Below, one piece after another: positions 32,887 to 44,328 of a stretch of DNA of 64,000 nucleotides. Source of the stretch: Amorphophallus konjac (taxonomy: Eukaryota > Streptophyta > Magnoliopsida > Alismatales > Araceae). Location of the stretch: contig CM040121.1 of the NCBI GenBank assembly GCA_022559845.1, forward strand, positions 344,756,243 to 344,820,242, written 5' to 3'. The notes under the pieces were generated by a model. It searched no databases. It was not told where the DNA came from and saw nothing but the letters and a program-made list of their open reading frames with translations. Each line of letters opens with the position of its first letter. The stretch's first letter is position 1. The position numbers and the translations under genes are program-made.

Positions 32887-33534
32887 TTATTTACCGAATA
32901 GTTGAGGATATTCCTGGTGCATCTTGTCCTCCGGTTCCCATGTTGCTTCCCCGGAATGAGAATTCTTCCATAACACCTTCACTAGATGGATGGTATTATT
33001 CCACAGCACCTGTTCCTTCCAGTCTATGATCTCACTGGGCTTCTCCACATACGATAAATCTGCTCGAACCTCTAAGGGATCGTACTCTATAACATGTGAG
33101 GCATTCGGGACATACTTTCTGAGCATGGAGATGTGGAAGACCAGATGTACATGCCACAGAGCAGGCGGAAGTGCAAGTTGATAAGCCACCTCACCAACCT
33201 TTTGCAAAATCCCAAAAAGCCCGATATATTTAGGACTGAGCTTGCCCTTCTTCCCGAATCGTATGACTCTCCTGGTGGGAGACACCTTTAGGAACACATG
33301 GTCTCCCTCTGCAAATGCTTACTCTCTCCGCCACTAATCTGCATAACTTTTCTGACGGCTTTGGGCTGTGAAGAGTCGCTACCTGATCATAGATATCTTC
33401 TCTGAGTAGTCCTGTACCAACTGTGGTCCGAAAAGCTACTTATCACCAGCTTCATACCAACACACTGGTGATTTACATGGCCGCCCATAGAGTGCTTCAT
33501 AAGGTGCCATTCCGATGGCGGAATGATATTTATT
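32887..33534 (-). pseudogene. Tekay/Del integrase C-terminal part and chromodomain, decayed
   Basis: Read on minus, the sequence continues the integrase that is interrupted at 40106: SAIGMAPYEALYGRPCKSPVCWYEAGDK, then a stop (normally Gln here) and a frameshift near 33400. A clean 136-codon frame follows, with FGKKGKLSPKYIG (integrase C-terminal module), HVHLVFHISMLRKYV and a chromodomain-like end (EIIDWKEQV, VLWKNSHSGEATWEPED). It ends 55 bp before the LTR, the normal spacing for Tekay/Del. The first 55 codons are joined to the remainder only if the nested element at 33535-40105 is removed. Confidence 0.88.
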
Positions 33535-35644
33535 TGATGGGGACATCAGAGCAAGAGCACTAACATTTTATTTTACATTTATGTCCTTTTAGTTTGCTTT
33601 TATATCCTTGGGAAAGTATGTTTACAACTGTAAGGCTTTATAAGCCAATGTGTCATTCCCTAAGAATCTTTGGGTTTATTTGTAAAATGTCAATTGGTCC
33701 AGCAAGGGAGCCCCCACTCATTCTCCATTGGTCCACCTAAGCCATAGGGGTCCATGTAGGGCTGGTCAACTATCCTAGGTGGCTTCTAGATGATTTGACA
33801 TTCAAAGGGAGACAAATGGACTAAAAAGTCCAAGATGCCACCAAGAAAGTCCAAGCCCCCCCCCTTAATTACTTGTTTAATGTGGTTCCAAACCACATGG
33901 GAGAATAACTTTTGAACTCCCTCTTTTACCCCTCCCAATTCTAGATCTAGGGATATTTAGAGTCTTTTTAGATTTCATACAAATACCTTATATTTCCATT
34001 TTGTGTGAATTAATGAGAAGAAAAATCTGAAATTGCAAGGAGCAACATGCGCCCCCTCTCTCTCTCTCTGGTTTCCCTCTTCCTCCTCCAATCTCCAGGG
34101 TATAGAACCCTTCTATCTCATCCCCTCCCCCTCTGGATTTTATCTCTGCCGCCGCTGCCGTCGTTCGTGCCGTCAACGAGCTACCGGGAAGCAACTTCCG
34201 AGGTGCTGTACAGACTGCTGTTCTGCTGGACAGAGGCTCACTCCGGGAATTTTAGCTCCCAACTCCCACATCTTATGGAGCTGAGATTTTCAGGGTAGGT
34301 TCCCCCCGTGAATCCCAACCTCCAGTAAATTTCCACCGAAATTAGAACATCATGCAATTCTCTTTTCCTTTTTAGCTTCTGGATCCACTAGTTCTGTCTT
34401 TGTTTAGTTCTGTGTAACAGTAGCTCTGATCTTCCATATTTCGACCCCCTTCCCCTTGTCTTCTTGAGTTTCCCATTTTATTGGGGATTGTTTCCACCAC
34501 CCCCATCATCCACGAATTTTCTTGGAATTTCTGGAGTCCTCTAACTATTTTTAAAAATCACTGTCAGATCCAAAAATTAATTCTGTCTCTACTGTCCAGA
34601 TCCGACCCACCAGTGCCATAAATTCCGTTTCCCTTATTAAACCTCCACACGAAATTCTACAAAAAATATCTCCATCTTCCTTATTTCTTTCTCTACAACT
34701 TTCATCAAGGTGTCAACTTCTAGATCCGAAGTTATTCCTTCGGTCAACTCATGTTCTCAGGAAAACTTAGATCTGTCCTGTCAGATCTGGTTTTGTCAAC
34801 CAGCAACTTCTTAATTCAACCAAGGCCAGATCCAGGATAGTCAATTTTCTCTCTCTGGCCATAAATCGAAGTACTTCAAGTCAGCTTTCCAATGGTACCA
34901 CTTTTGCATCTATCCGACGTCAAGAGTGATCGCAGCAGCTGATCTCGCCAGGTCGCGCGCTGCAAAAATAGAACTACAGATCCGTGGACAGCAACTCCCA
35001 CACGTGCCGATCGGAGCCGACTCGCCTTCCACAAGGTGAACCAGCGTGCCGCCGTCCCAGGGAGCACCTCTCCAGGAGTCAACGTCACAGCGGTACCACT
35101 CCGGGCCCACTCGGCCCCACCGACCAGCACGTGGATCCCACGTTCGTAAGTACGCGTGCCACCGAAGCTACACAAAAAGCTGCCCGTCAACCCGAACCCG
35201 CTACTCCCGGGTTCCACTGTGTAGCCCTTTACCTCCCTGTGTGGAGTGGGCAGTGATATTCATTGCTGTAATTTAATTGTTTACTGTTTCGGGAGTACGA
35301 GATCGGCCGGGATCGTCTTCCCCATGCCCGACGCGTGGAGGTATCGTGTTCGCTCCTTTACTCGGCATTTGCTTTATTTCGTATATATTTCATATGCCGC
35401 TGCTAGAAGCATGATAGGGTAATTGGCTCGCTATATATTGTTACTCACCGCTGCGAGCGAGAGAGTGAACCCGTCCCGTGACCCGATCCGGGCATGAAAT
35501 TGTGAGTTGACCACCCTAGCTCACTGCCGATTTCTCAACCGTGCACGTCCGTACGCTTCCCTCGTTAGGGGCGATCGCGAGCTTGCTTAGAGTCCAAGGG
35601 TCGCATATCCAATTGGAGTCGAGTCGCGTGTCCGTCCCGCATCA
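33535..35644 (+). mobile_element. 5' LTR of the nested Gag-chromodomain element
   Basis: Starts tgatggggacatc and ends cccgcatca, 2110 bp. It contains ggctttataagcc near 33633, a TATA-like near-palindrome, and a (ct)n run at about 34056-34070. Several short frames around 34040-34300 and 34900-35270 fall in this LTR and have no family match. Confidence 0.92.
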
Positions 35645-35647
35645 ATT

Positions 35648-35659
35648 TGGTATCAGAGC
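35648..35659 (+). other. Primer binding site (initiator Met tRNA)
   Basis: tggtatcagagc, 3 bases after the 5' LTR end, the same spacing as in the minus-strand relative. Confidence 0.93.
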
Positions 35660-35921
35660 GAGTTGAGTCTAGGGTAGTCTTTATGTCTAAGTCCGAAACA
35701 AAACAAAAAAAGAGTCGTTGTCTAAGTCGGTCTAGGTTGCATTTGCATCCCTTTACTCGGTATATCAAAAGGCGTTGACCGAACGTCAAGTTACACCTAT
35801 CGGGAAGGTAGCCGTCTTGTGTGAGTGATCTTCGGATCGATTAACTCCGTCAGGTACCGGATCTTGGGTTAAATCTAAGGGTCTTGAGTCTAGGGAGTGT
35901 CTTGTCCTAGTCGTCTTTTGC

Positions 35922-37524
35922 ATGCCCACTCGTAGAGGTACACAGTACTCACCACCACCACCACCCATGGCCGAATCCCGAGTCCATAGTTCCGATGAAG
36001 TGGCGGCAATGTTCCAAGCCCTTATGGGACAAATGCAAGGGTTGACTACAGGTATCGATGGGTTGAGTACACGAATGGATGTGTTGACTACACTGGTAGA
36101 TCGGATGGACGGGTTGAGTACGCGGATGGATGGCCTAGGCACCCATCTGGAAGAAAGGATGAAGGCCTTAGAGGATAAGGCCATCGAGTCGGACCAGTCC
36201 ATTCAGGGCCTAGTAGGGAGAGTTGCCACATTAGAGGGAGCCCCAGCCGAGGCACCCCCGAGAGCCCCAGTTGAGGCACCCCCCCACCTACACATGGTCA
36301 ACAGGACCCGCTTCAGCAACCTGCTACTACACGGGTTCAAGGGATAGATGTTAGGAGGCATCATCAAATCCCCGAGGTGCAAGACTACGAGTTCGAGGAT
36401 GAAAATAGGGGATACGGACGTGACCGTCGTGTTCAACGACGGAATCGTGATGAGGATGAGCGGACCCTCAGGACCGTTCGTGCCGACCCTCCCACTTTTG
36501 ACGAGTCCTTAGACCCAAGGGTATATCTTGATTGGGAAGCCGGTATGGATCGATATTTTGAGTGGTTTGAGATGTCGGACCAACAAAAGGTCAAGTTCGC
36601 CAAGATGAAACTATTAGGGCAGGCACAAACCTTTTGGAGAAACATGGAGAACCTACTATTTCACCGTCATGAACCCCAGGTAGAGACATGGGAAGAGATG
36701 AGGTCCAAACTTAGGAACAAGTACCTTCCTGCCACTTATCGCCAGCGTCTCACAGACAGGTGGCAGAGTCTTACCAAAGGAGATTAGTCCATCTCCGAAT
36801 ACATCGCCGAGTTCGATGAATACTATTTGCGATGTTACGCCACAGAGGAGGACTCCCTTACTGTCTCCCGATTTCGGCGTGGTCTACGATCGCACCTACG
36901 GTATGAGCTTCTCCGCCGCAAGGTGGACAAGTTGGAGGATGCGTACCAAGTTGCTTTCGAGATGGAGCAATTCGAGGGAGAGTTTGAGTCTATCCAACGG
37001 TTGGGCCCCGTCCCTCTCCATAGTGCCGAGTCATGTAGCTCCATAGGCCCATACCCGAGGGGTCCCATGGCTCGACCTCACGAGTCCGCCCGTCAGGAGC
37101 ACTTCGCTCCTAGACCTCATCCTCCCCCACCACGGGATCTACCTCCATCCCAACCACCGGCACCCATTGCTCCCCCCCGGTACCCATTGCCCGCCCTCTG
37201 GCACCGGCACCCCCACCCCTGTTGCCTACGGCACCTACACCTCCACCCCTGTTGCCCACACCCCCTATCCATCGAGAGGACAAGGGTAAGGGACCACTCA
37301 TCGGAGAGAGTAGTAGCTCTCGACTACAGTGTTTCCACTGTCATGGGTTTGGCCACTTTGCCAACCAATGTCCCACTCGTGCCACTCTAGCCCTAGGGGT
37401 AGGAGAAGCCTCACCTTTTGGGCTTGTATCTGTCATGTATGAGACCGAGCCAGAACTAGCTGATGAGTACTATGAAGAAGGTATGGAGGAGCCTATCAAC
37501 GCTCAGGATGCGGCACTCGGGTGA
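35922..37524 (+). pseudogene. gag, with one stop and two frameshifts
   Basis: Three overlapping pieces. Piece 1 (35922-36347) starts with Pro-rich MPTRRGTQYSPPPPP and has an amphipathic coiled-coil-like stretch with repeated LSTRMD/LTTLVDRMD heptads. After a shift, piece 2 (36377 to about 37200) has the Gag core: DPRVYLDWEAGMDRYFEW, QAQTFWRNME, TWEEMRSKLRNKYLP, a TAG stop at 36785-36787, then ISEYIAEFDEYYLRC and a basic, Pro-rich linker. After a second shift, piece 3 (37222-37524) carries the knuckle CFHCHGFGHFANQC (37330-37371) and an acidic tail. It forms virus-like particles in intact relatives and no pol follows. Unlike the relative at 17257-19167, the full Gag core is present and the 192-bp repeats are absent. 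Confidence 0.88.
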
Positions 37525-37998
37525 TGGTCACCTAGTGGGGTTGATGTCACCACCTTAAGTCTAGGGTCATGCATGAGTCAGTTTTGTTTCTTCTTTGTGT
37601 GGTTTGTTTGTGTGGTTTGTTAGGAGTCTGCATGCGTCTCGTGCAAGCTCGTAGATATAAGTCTCTTATGAGTGAGAGGCGAGTGGACTCGCTCGAGGAG
37701 TATGGGATCAGCTCGACATTCATGTCCCAGATCTAGTCATCTATAGGGACCCGCGGTGATTCCTAGTAAGTCTTTGAGACACCTCCTTTCCTTTGAGAGT
37801 GACCCCACCCCGGAGTGTCCCACCACTAGCCTTGTTCCCCAGCAGTATGCGCATATCAAGTATATACAGAATGAGTAAGTGACGATCACTTGGAGTGGAG
37901 CGTACCCGCGCTACTTGGTACGGTGACGGATCCGCCGGCGTCACGAGCAGCCGCACCCTTTAATCGACGGGGTCGAGTTCTTCCCACCCGTGGAGAAT
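37525..37998 (+). pseudogene. Remnant of integrase tail and chromodomain, heavily decayed
   Basis: The junction motif gttaggagtctgcatg (37618-37633) is followed by a short spacer. From about 37731 there is recognisable sequence matching the integrase tail and chromodomain of the element at 16288-17139: DLVIYRDP, SDPTPECP, a decayed HI..I..E segment, VTITWSGAYPRYLVRY, and near the end a tgg-rich SHPWRI counterpart. Several stops and at least two frameshifts break it. It ends at the 3' LTR. Confidence 0.7.
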
Positions 37999-40105
37999 TG
38001 ATGGGGACATTAGAGCAAGAGCACTAACATTTTATTTTATATTTGTGTCCTTTTAGTTTGCTTTTATATCCTTGGGAAAGTATGTTTACAATTGTAAGGC
38101 TTTATAAGCCAATGTGTCATTCCCAAAGGATCTTTGGGTTTATTTGCACAATGTCAGTAGGTCCAGCAAGGGGGCCCCCACTCCATCTCCATTGGTCCAC
38201 CTAAGCCATAGGGGTCCATGTGGGGCTAGTCAACTATCCTAGGTGGCTTCTAGATGGTTTGACATTCAAAGGGAGACAAATGGACTAAAAAGTCCAAGAT
38301 GCCACCAAGAAAGTCCAAGGGGCGCCCCCCTTAATTATTTGTTTAATGTGGTTCTAAACAACATGGGAGAGTAACTTTTGAACTCCCTCTTTTACCCCTC
38401 CCAATTCTAGATCTAGGGATATTTAGAGTCTTTTTACATTTCATACAAATACCTTGTATTTCCATTTTGTGTGAATTAATGAGAAGAAAAATATGAAATT
38501 GTAAGGAGCAACCTGCGCCCCTCTCTCTCTCTCTTTGGTTTCCCTCTTTCTCCTCTAATCTCCAGGGCATAGAACCCTTCTATATCATCCCCTCCCCCTC
38601 TGGATTCTATCTCTGCCGCCGCCGTTCGTGCCGCCAACAAGCCACCGCGAAGCAACTTCCGAGGTGCTTTCCAGACTGCTGTTCCGCTGGACAGAGGCTC
38701 ACTCCGGGAATTTTAGCTCCAAACTCTCATATCTTCTTGAGCGGATATTTTCAGGGTAGGTTCCCCACGTGAATCCCAACCTCCATTAAATTTCCACCGA
38801 AATTAGAACATCATCCAATTTTCTTTTCCTTTTTAGCTTCTGAATCTACCAGTTCTGTCTCTGTTCAGTTTTGTGTAACAACAGCTCTGATCTTCCATAT
38901 TTCGACCCCCTTACCCTTGTCTTCTTGAGTTGCCAATTTTATTGGGGATTTTTTCCACCACCCCCATCATCCATGAATTGTTTTGGAATTTCTGGAGTCC
39001 TCTACCTATTTTTAAAAATCACTGCCAGATCCAAAAATCAGTTCTGTCTCTACTGTCCAGATCTGACCCACCAGTGCCATAAATTCCGTTTTCTTTATTA
39101 AACCTCCCCACGAAATTCTACAAAAAATATCTCCATCTTCCTTACTTTTTTCTATACAACTTTCATCAAGGAGTCAACTTCTAGATCCGAAGTTATTCCT
39201 TCGGTCAACTCATGTTCTCAGAAAAACTTAGATCTGTCCTGTCAGATCTGGTTCTGTCAACCAGCAACTTCTAAATTCGACCAAGGCCAGATCCGGGATA
39301 GTCAATTTTCTCTCTCTAGCCATAGATCAAAGTACTTCAAGTCAGCTTTCCAACGGTACCACTTTCGCGTCTATCCGACGTCGGGAGTGATCGTAGTAGC
39401 TGATCTCGCCGGGTCGTGCGCTGTAAAAATAGAACTACAGATCCGTGGACAGCAACTCCCACACGTGCCGATCGAAGCCGACTTGCCTTCCACAAGGTGA
39501 ACCAGCGTGCCGTCGTCCCAGGGAGCACCTCTCCATGAGTCAACGTCACAGCGGTACCACTCCGGGCCCACTCGGCCCCACCGACCAGCACGTGGGTCCC
39601 ACATTCGTGAGTACGCGTGCCGCCGAAGCTACACAAAACGCTGCCCGTCAACCCGAACCCGCTACTCCCGGGTCCCACTGTGTAGCCCTTTACCTCCCTG
39701 TGTGGAGTGGGCAGTGATATTCATTGCTGTAATTTAATTGTTTACTGTTCCGGGAGTACGAGATCGGCCGGGATCGTCTTCCCCACGCCCGGCGTGTGGA
39801 GGTATCGTGCTCGCTCCTTTACTCGGCATTTGCTTTATTTCATATATATTTCATATGCCACTGCTAGAAGCATGATAGGGTAATTAGCTCGCTATATATT
39901 GTTATGCACCGCTGCGAGCGAGAGAGTGAACCCGTCCCGTGACCCGATCCGGGCACAAAATTGTGAGTTGACCACCCTAGCTCACTGTCGGTTTCTCAAC
40001 CGTGCACGTCCGTACGCTTCCGTCGTTAGGGGCGATCGCGAGCTTGCTTAAAGTCCAAGGGTCACATATCCAATTAGAGTCGAGTTGCGTGTCCGTCCCG
40101 CATCA
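37999..40105 (+). mobile_element. 3' LTR of the nested Gag-chromodomain element
   Basis: 2107 bp, matching 33535-35644 with scattered substitutions and a few small indels. The preceding gtggagaat is a weak polypurine tract, the same in position as ggggagaat beside the minus-strand relative's LTR. It is followed by ctatt, the imperfect partner of ttatt at 33530-33534. Confidence 0.9.
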
Positions 40106-42552
40106 CTATTGTTGTATGCAAATTCTATCAGGGGCAAATGATCGTCCCAATTCCCCTTCCATTCAATACTGCATGCCCTCAGCATATCTTCTAAAGTCTG
40201 GATATTGCGCTCGGTTTGCCCATCAGTCAGAGGATGGAATGCCGCGTTGTACCGCAACTCTATCCCCATAGCCTGCTACAGACTCTTCCGGAACCTCAAT
40301 GTGAATCGAGGGTCTCGGTCAGAGATGATAGATAAAGGTGCACCATGCAACCGAATGATATCAGCGATGAACATTGTCACTAGGGATTCGATTGGAGTCT
40401 GCTTATTAATGGGCAGAAAGTGTGCAGTCTTTGTGAATCTGTCCACAATTACCCAGATGGTATCATGCTTCCTTCTTGTCATGGGTAGACTAGTCACAAA
40501 GTCCATTGTGAGTTGTTCCCATTTCCATTGTGCCATCTTAATAGTCAGGAGAGGACCGTCAGGTCTTTGATGCTCAATCTTCACCTGCTGACAAGTGAGA
40601 CATTTGGACACGAACTCTGCTATATCTCTCTTCATTCTTGGCTACTAATACATCCTCTTCATATCTTGAAACTTCTTAGTGCTTCTGGGATGGATGGAGA
40701 ACTTTGATCTGTGAGCCTCCTGCATCAAGTCCCTCTTCAATTCCATGTCATCTGGTACACAGATCCTTCCTCGGAACATGATCAACCCATCAATCTCCAC
40801 ATGGAAGTCCTCATTATTTAGTAGCTTCCACAATGCCACATCCTACTTTTGCACCTCAACAATCCTATCTAAAAATATAGGTCTAGCAGACAACCCGGCC
40901 AAGAGACAGAATTGCTTCCTTCTCTTGGGTTGTGATTCGATCACCCCCTCCATCATATCCCATTCTCAATGTAAGCTCAACGCTATCAACTTACGGCTGA
41001 GAGCTTCAGCCTCAACATTTGCCTTGCTTGGATGGTACTACAAGGTGAAGTCATAGTCCTTCAATAGTTCAACCCATCTCCTTTGCCTCAAATTGAGTTC
41101 CTTCTGGGTGAATATGTACTTGAGGCTCTGATGGTCAGTGAAGACTTCAAATCGGACCCCGTATAAATAGTGTCTCCAGATGCGCAAAGTATGGACCACT
41201 GCTGCCAATTCACGGTTATGAGTGGAGTAGTTCTTCTCATGGTCCTTCAATTGTCTCGAGGCATAGGCGATCACTCGGCCATTTTGCATTAGTACACAAC
41301 CAAGGCCGATCCTGGAGGCATCTATATAAATAGTAAAGCCATCGTTCCCTTGAGGGAGTGTCAACGCTGGGGCCGAAGTCAACTTTTCCTTGAGCATCTG
41401 AAAACTATCTTCACACTCTTCTGACCAGATAAATTTCACTCCTTTCTTGGTCAACTTGGTCATTGGGATCGCAATGGTGGAGAAGCCTTCAATGAACTGG
41501 CGGTAGTATCTAACCAGACCAAGAAAGCTTCTAATATCCATGACTGTCTTCGATGCTTCCCACTTTGTCAATGATTTAACCCTGCTAGGGTCCACAAATA
41601 TGCCGTTCCCGATTATAACATGTCCGAGAAACATCACCTGGTCTAGCCAAAATTCACACTTGTTGAATTTGGCGTAGAACTTGTTCTCCCTGAGAGTCTA
41701 CAGAACCACTCTCAGATACTGCTGATGCTCCTCCTGACTGGCAGAATATATCAGGATGTCGTCTATAAAGACCACGACAAACTGATCTAGATAAGGGTGG
41801 AAGATCTGATTCATCTATTCCATGAAGATAGCCGGTGCATTAGTCAACCCGAATGGTACTACTAAGAACTCCTAGTGACCATAATGTGTCCTGAAGGTTG
41901 TCTTCGACACATCTTCGGGCTTGATTCTGATTTGGTGATAACCCGACCTCATATCGATCATGGAGAATACCTTAGCAGATGATAATTGGTCAAATAATTC
42001 TTCAATCTTTGGCAGAGGATACTTGTTCTTAATGGTGTCCTAATTAAGCTTGTGGTAATCAATGCACTACCGCATAGCCCCATCTTTCTCCCCCACAAAT
42101 AAGACTGGTGCTCCCCATGGAGACACACTAGGCCTAATGAAGCCTTTGTCTAGCAACTCCTGCAACTGCTTCCTGAGTTCGGCAAGCTTTGTCGGAGCCA
42201 TTCTGTATTGTGAGATAGAGATAGGTGCAGTGCCCAACACCAGATCAATAGAGAAGTCTGCCTCTCAAACTGGTGGCAGTCCCGGTAGATCCTCGGGAAA
42301 TACATCAGGAAATTCTCGGACCACGTCCAAGTCTTCCAAAATCTTGACAGTGCCTTCTTCAAGTACCACACTAGCCAAAAAATAATCACATCCCTTGCTA
42401 ATCAGCTTGGAATCCCTGATGGCTGATACCATCATTCTCCCAGACTTGCTCTTCGGGCATTGGAAAAAGAATATCTCCTCCCTCGGCTCATGAAAGATCA
42501 CTCTCTTCCGACGGCAGTCCAAGAGAGCATAGTGCTTGACTAACCAATCCAT
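40106..42552 (-). pseudogene. Tekay/Del chromovirus pol: protease-RT linker, RT, RNase H, integrase core
   Basis: One minus-strand frame runs through the whole segment without a frameshift but with about a dozen stops. In order: MDWLVKHYALLDC and VREFPDVFPEDLPGLPP (RT linker); RT with [33 protein letters not shown] and the active site FIDD (41758-41769); RNase H with [13 protein letters not shown] and TDHQSLKYI; integrase zinc finger (HRSKFSIH ... CLTCQQ); and the core with MDFVTSLP, SDRDPRF and a Glu in the TDGQTERNIQTLE stretch. Most stops sit where relatives have Gln or Trp (two adjacent stops after KRMY replace Trp-Trp), consistent with CAG or TGG to TAG changes. It is cut left by the element at 33535-40105 and right by Sirevirus S2. 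Confidence 0.92.
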
Positions 42553-44302
42553 TATTGTGTCCCCTGGTTTTGATGAAAACAAATCATAAATCATTAGTAG
42601 ATATTTGAGTAATATCTAACAAGTTTTGGTTTAATGGATAGACTAAATAAGTGCAGGAGAATTTCTCTAAGTGATGTCTCGACACATCTACAAGAGATCG
42701 TGCTGATATACGAATGGTGGAGCTCCAGTAGAGAAGAATGTGTCGACACATCTAACTAATGTCTCGACACCTCCAGAAGAAATCAAGCTGAAGCCGTTGT
42801 CTGTCTAGCCTCTGGATTAATCGATGTCTCGACACACTGAGTGAAAAGTGTCGACACACCTCAAGCCTCACTTCTCTATGGCAGACGTGTCTCGACACCT
42901 TCGTGTGATGACTCAGATCCTGGCGTGTAAAGACTCGACACCTTCGTGTGGCAACTCTGCACATGGCGCACATGTCTCGACACTGTTTGAACGATGTCTC
43001 GAGATAGTCATGGGGTTATCTCGGAACCAAGCACATATGTCCCGACACACTGTGTGTAAAGTGTCGACACATAAGTGTTCAACCAGAACGATTTTGAAAT
43101 TGGCAGAAGCTGTCTTCAAGATATTCAATGGGATGTCTCGACACACTGTGTGGAAAGTGTCGACACATTCGTGTTCGACCAGAACGGGTCTGAATCCAAT
43201 AGAAGCTATTTTCAAGATCCGGAACTTGTCCTGGAGGATCCATTCTGTCTGGTAAAATTCGTCAAAGATGGTACTCTGTCAGATGATGATGGTCTGGCAG
43301 AGAAATCTTCTGAAAAGATTGTACCTTGACTGATATGGTCTCCTACCTACCCACATATCTGTAGACTTGACAAGAAAAGAGTCAACTTGGCAAATAGAAG
43401 CAAATCAAATTATGTGGATGTGACATTCTTGGTTTTGCTTGAGAAGTGGACAACGTTGGTGTCGCTGGAGAACATCAATATATCAGGAGCATGAGCTCCA
43501 GTTCGACAGCAAGGTAAGCAAGAGGAAAAATGAAAAGCAAGAAGCTTGCTGGTGAAGTCATCTTCTTCCTCCTGATGCTGCTGGCGTGAGTGCAACAAAA
43601 AGAAGACTATCCTCTTCCTCACAATGAGGAGGTCTCTAAGCAAGTAGGAAGGCTTTGTGAAGCTTTGTCCAGAACCCTTGAAAGCTGAAAGCTAGATCAT
43701 CCTTCCCTTGCAAGGGTTGTGGTGAAAAACCAGGAAGAACAAGAAGAGAGCCAAGAAGTCCTCAAGCTCTTTCCAGAAAGGAGATCTCTTTCTCTTAGTG
43801 TTTCATTACGATACTCTATCTGGCTACTTCACTTTCAGTTTGTTTTTCTTCAAAACACACTCCTTATATTTGTTCCCTACCTGTGAGTAGGAAAAAAGAC
43901 GGTGTGGTGACCGGTCTGTGTGCTTTGGGTTGTAATCCCTCAAGCTGTGTGGTAGCGGAGTTGTGAGAGTATATCTCCCTGGAAGAAGCTGTGTATCAGC
44001 GGCTGTGCTTTTGCACTAGTGAAGCCTCACCATGTTGTGTGAGAGGTGGACGTAGGTCTCTAGATTGAGACCGAACCACCTTAAAGATTGTGTCTTGTGG
44101 TTTGCTTTCATTTATGTTCTAGCGGTAGAAGCTTAGTAGGACCGTTCATGGATATCATTTAAGTGTCCAGCTTCTTAGCTATTAACATATATCTATCTCA
44201 TTATCATTTGCGTTAGATCTGATTTTTATTTCTACAAAGAAGGGCAAAAGGGGGCTGATCTATTCACCCCTCCCCTCTAGATATGCCTATCACCACTCAA
44301 CA
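42553..44302 (+). mobile_element. 5' LTR of Sirevirus S2
   Basis: 1750 bp, matching 62798 onward. The first two bases are ta where the 3' copy has tg, so the terminus has mutated. It contains ten palindromic motifs in 42675-43166 (gtgtcgacac four times, tgtctcgacac six times), the conserved block gtggacgtagg...gaaccacc (44046-44080) and the typical Sirevirus end ttattcacccctcccctc...caaca-like. Compared with the 3' LTR it has about 40 extra bases near 42690-42735. Confidence 0.9.
42675..43166. repeat. Cluster of gtgtcgacac / tgtctcgacac palindromes
   Basis: Perfect gtgtcgacac lies at 42740, 42848, 43061 and 43157. The split form tgtctcgacac lies at 42675, 42760, 42825, 42888, 42973 and 43133, with further variants between. 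Paired forms (tgtctcgacac followed by gtgtcgacac 24 bases on, as at 43133/43157) recur. Repeated palindromes upstream of the promoter have been reported for Sirevirus LTRs; this word is the local version. Confidence 0.88.
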
Positions 44303-44304
44303 CG

Positions 44305-44317
44305 TGGTATCAGAGCT
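44305..44317 (+). other. Primer binding site of Sirevirus S2
   Basis: tggtatcagagct, 2 bases after the LTR end (ctcaaca at 44302). It matches initiator Met tRNA. Confidence 0.93.
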
Positions 44318-44328
44318 AGTCTCTCTGT

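Larger units (their letters stand above)
33535..40105 (+). mobile_element. Second Gag plus chromodomain-remnant non-autonomous LTR element, nested in the Tekay element
   Basis: 6571 bp with LTRs at 33535-35644 and 37999-40105, an initiator-Met primer site and a 5-bp target duplication with one mismatch (ttatt / ctatt). It interrupts the Tekay integrase between two codons of the YNN..YHSAIGM region. The interior holds a decayed gag and a strongly decayed integrase tail and chromodomain, but no protease, RT or integrase core. LTR end (cgtgtccgtcccgcatca), gag organisation, purine region (gtggagaat) and junction sequence are shared with the element at 14206-21827. By eye its LTRs differ more (about 12 in the first 200 bp), suggesting an older insertion. 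Confidence 0.9.

Noticed and set aside
34033..34298. 83-codon frames in the 5' LTR at 33535-35644
   Set aside because: They come from a CT-rich leader, two frames are open at once, and the 3' LTR copy does not keep them.
42848..43329. Frames of 84-135 codons in the S2 LTR, repeated at 63080-63530
   Set aside because: Duplicated because the LTR is duplicated; the apparent peptide repeats are translations of the palindromes.
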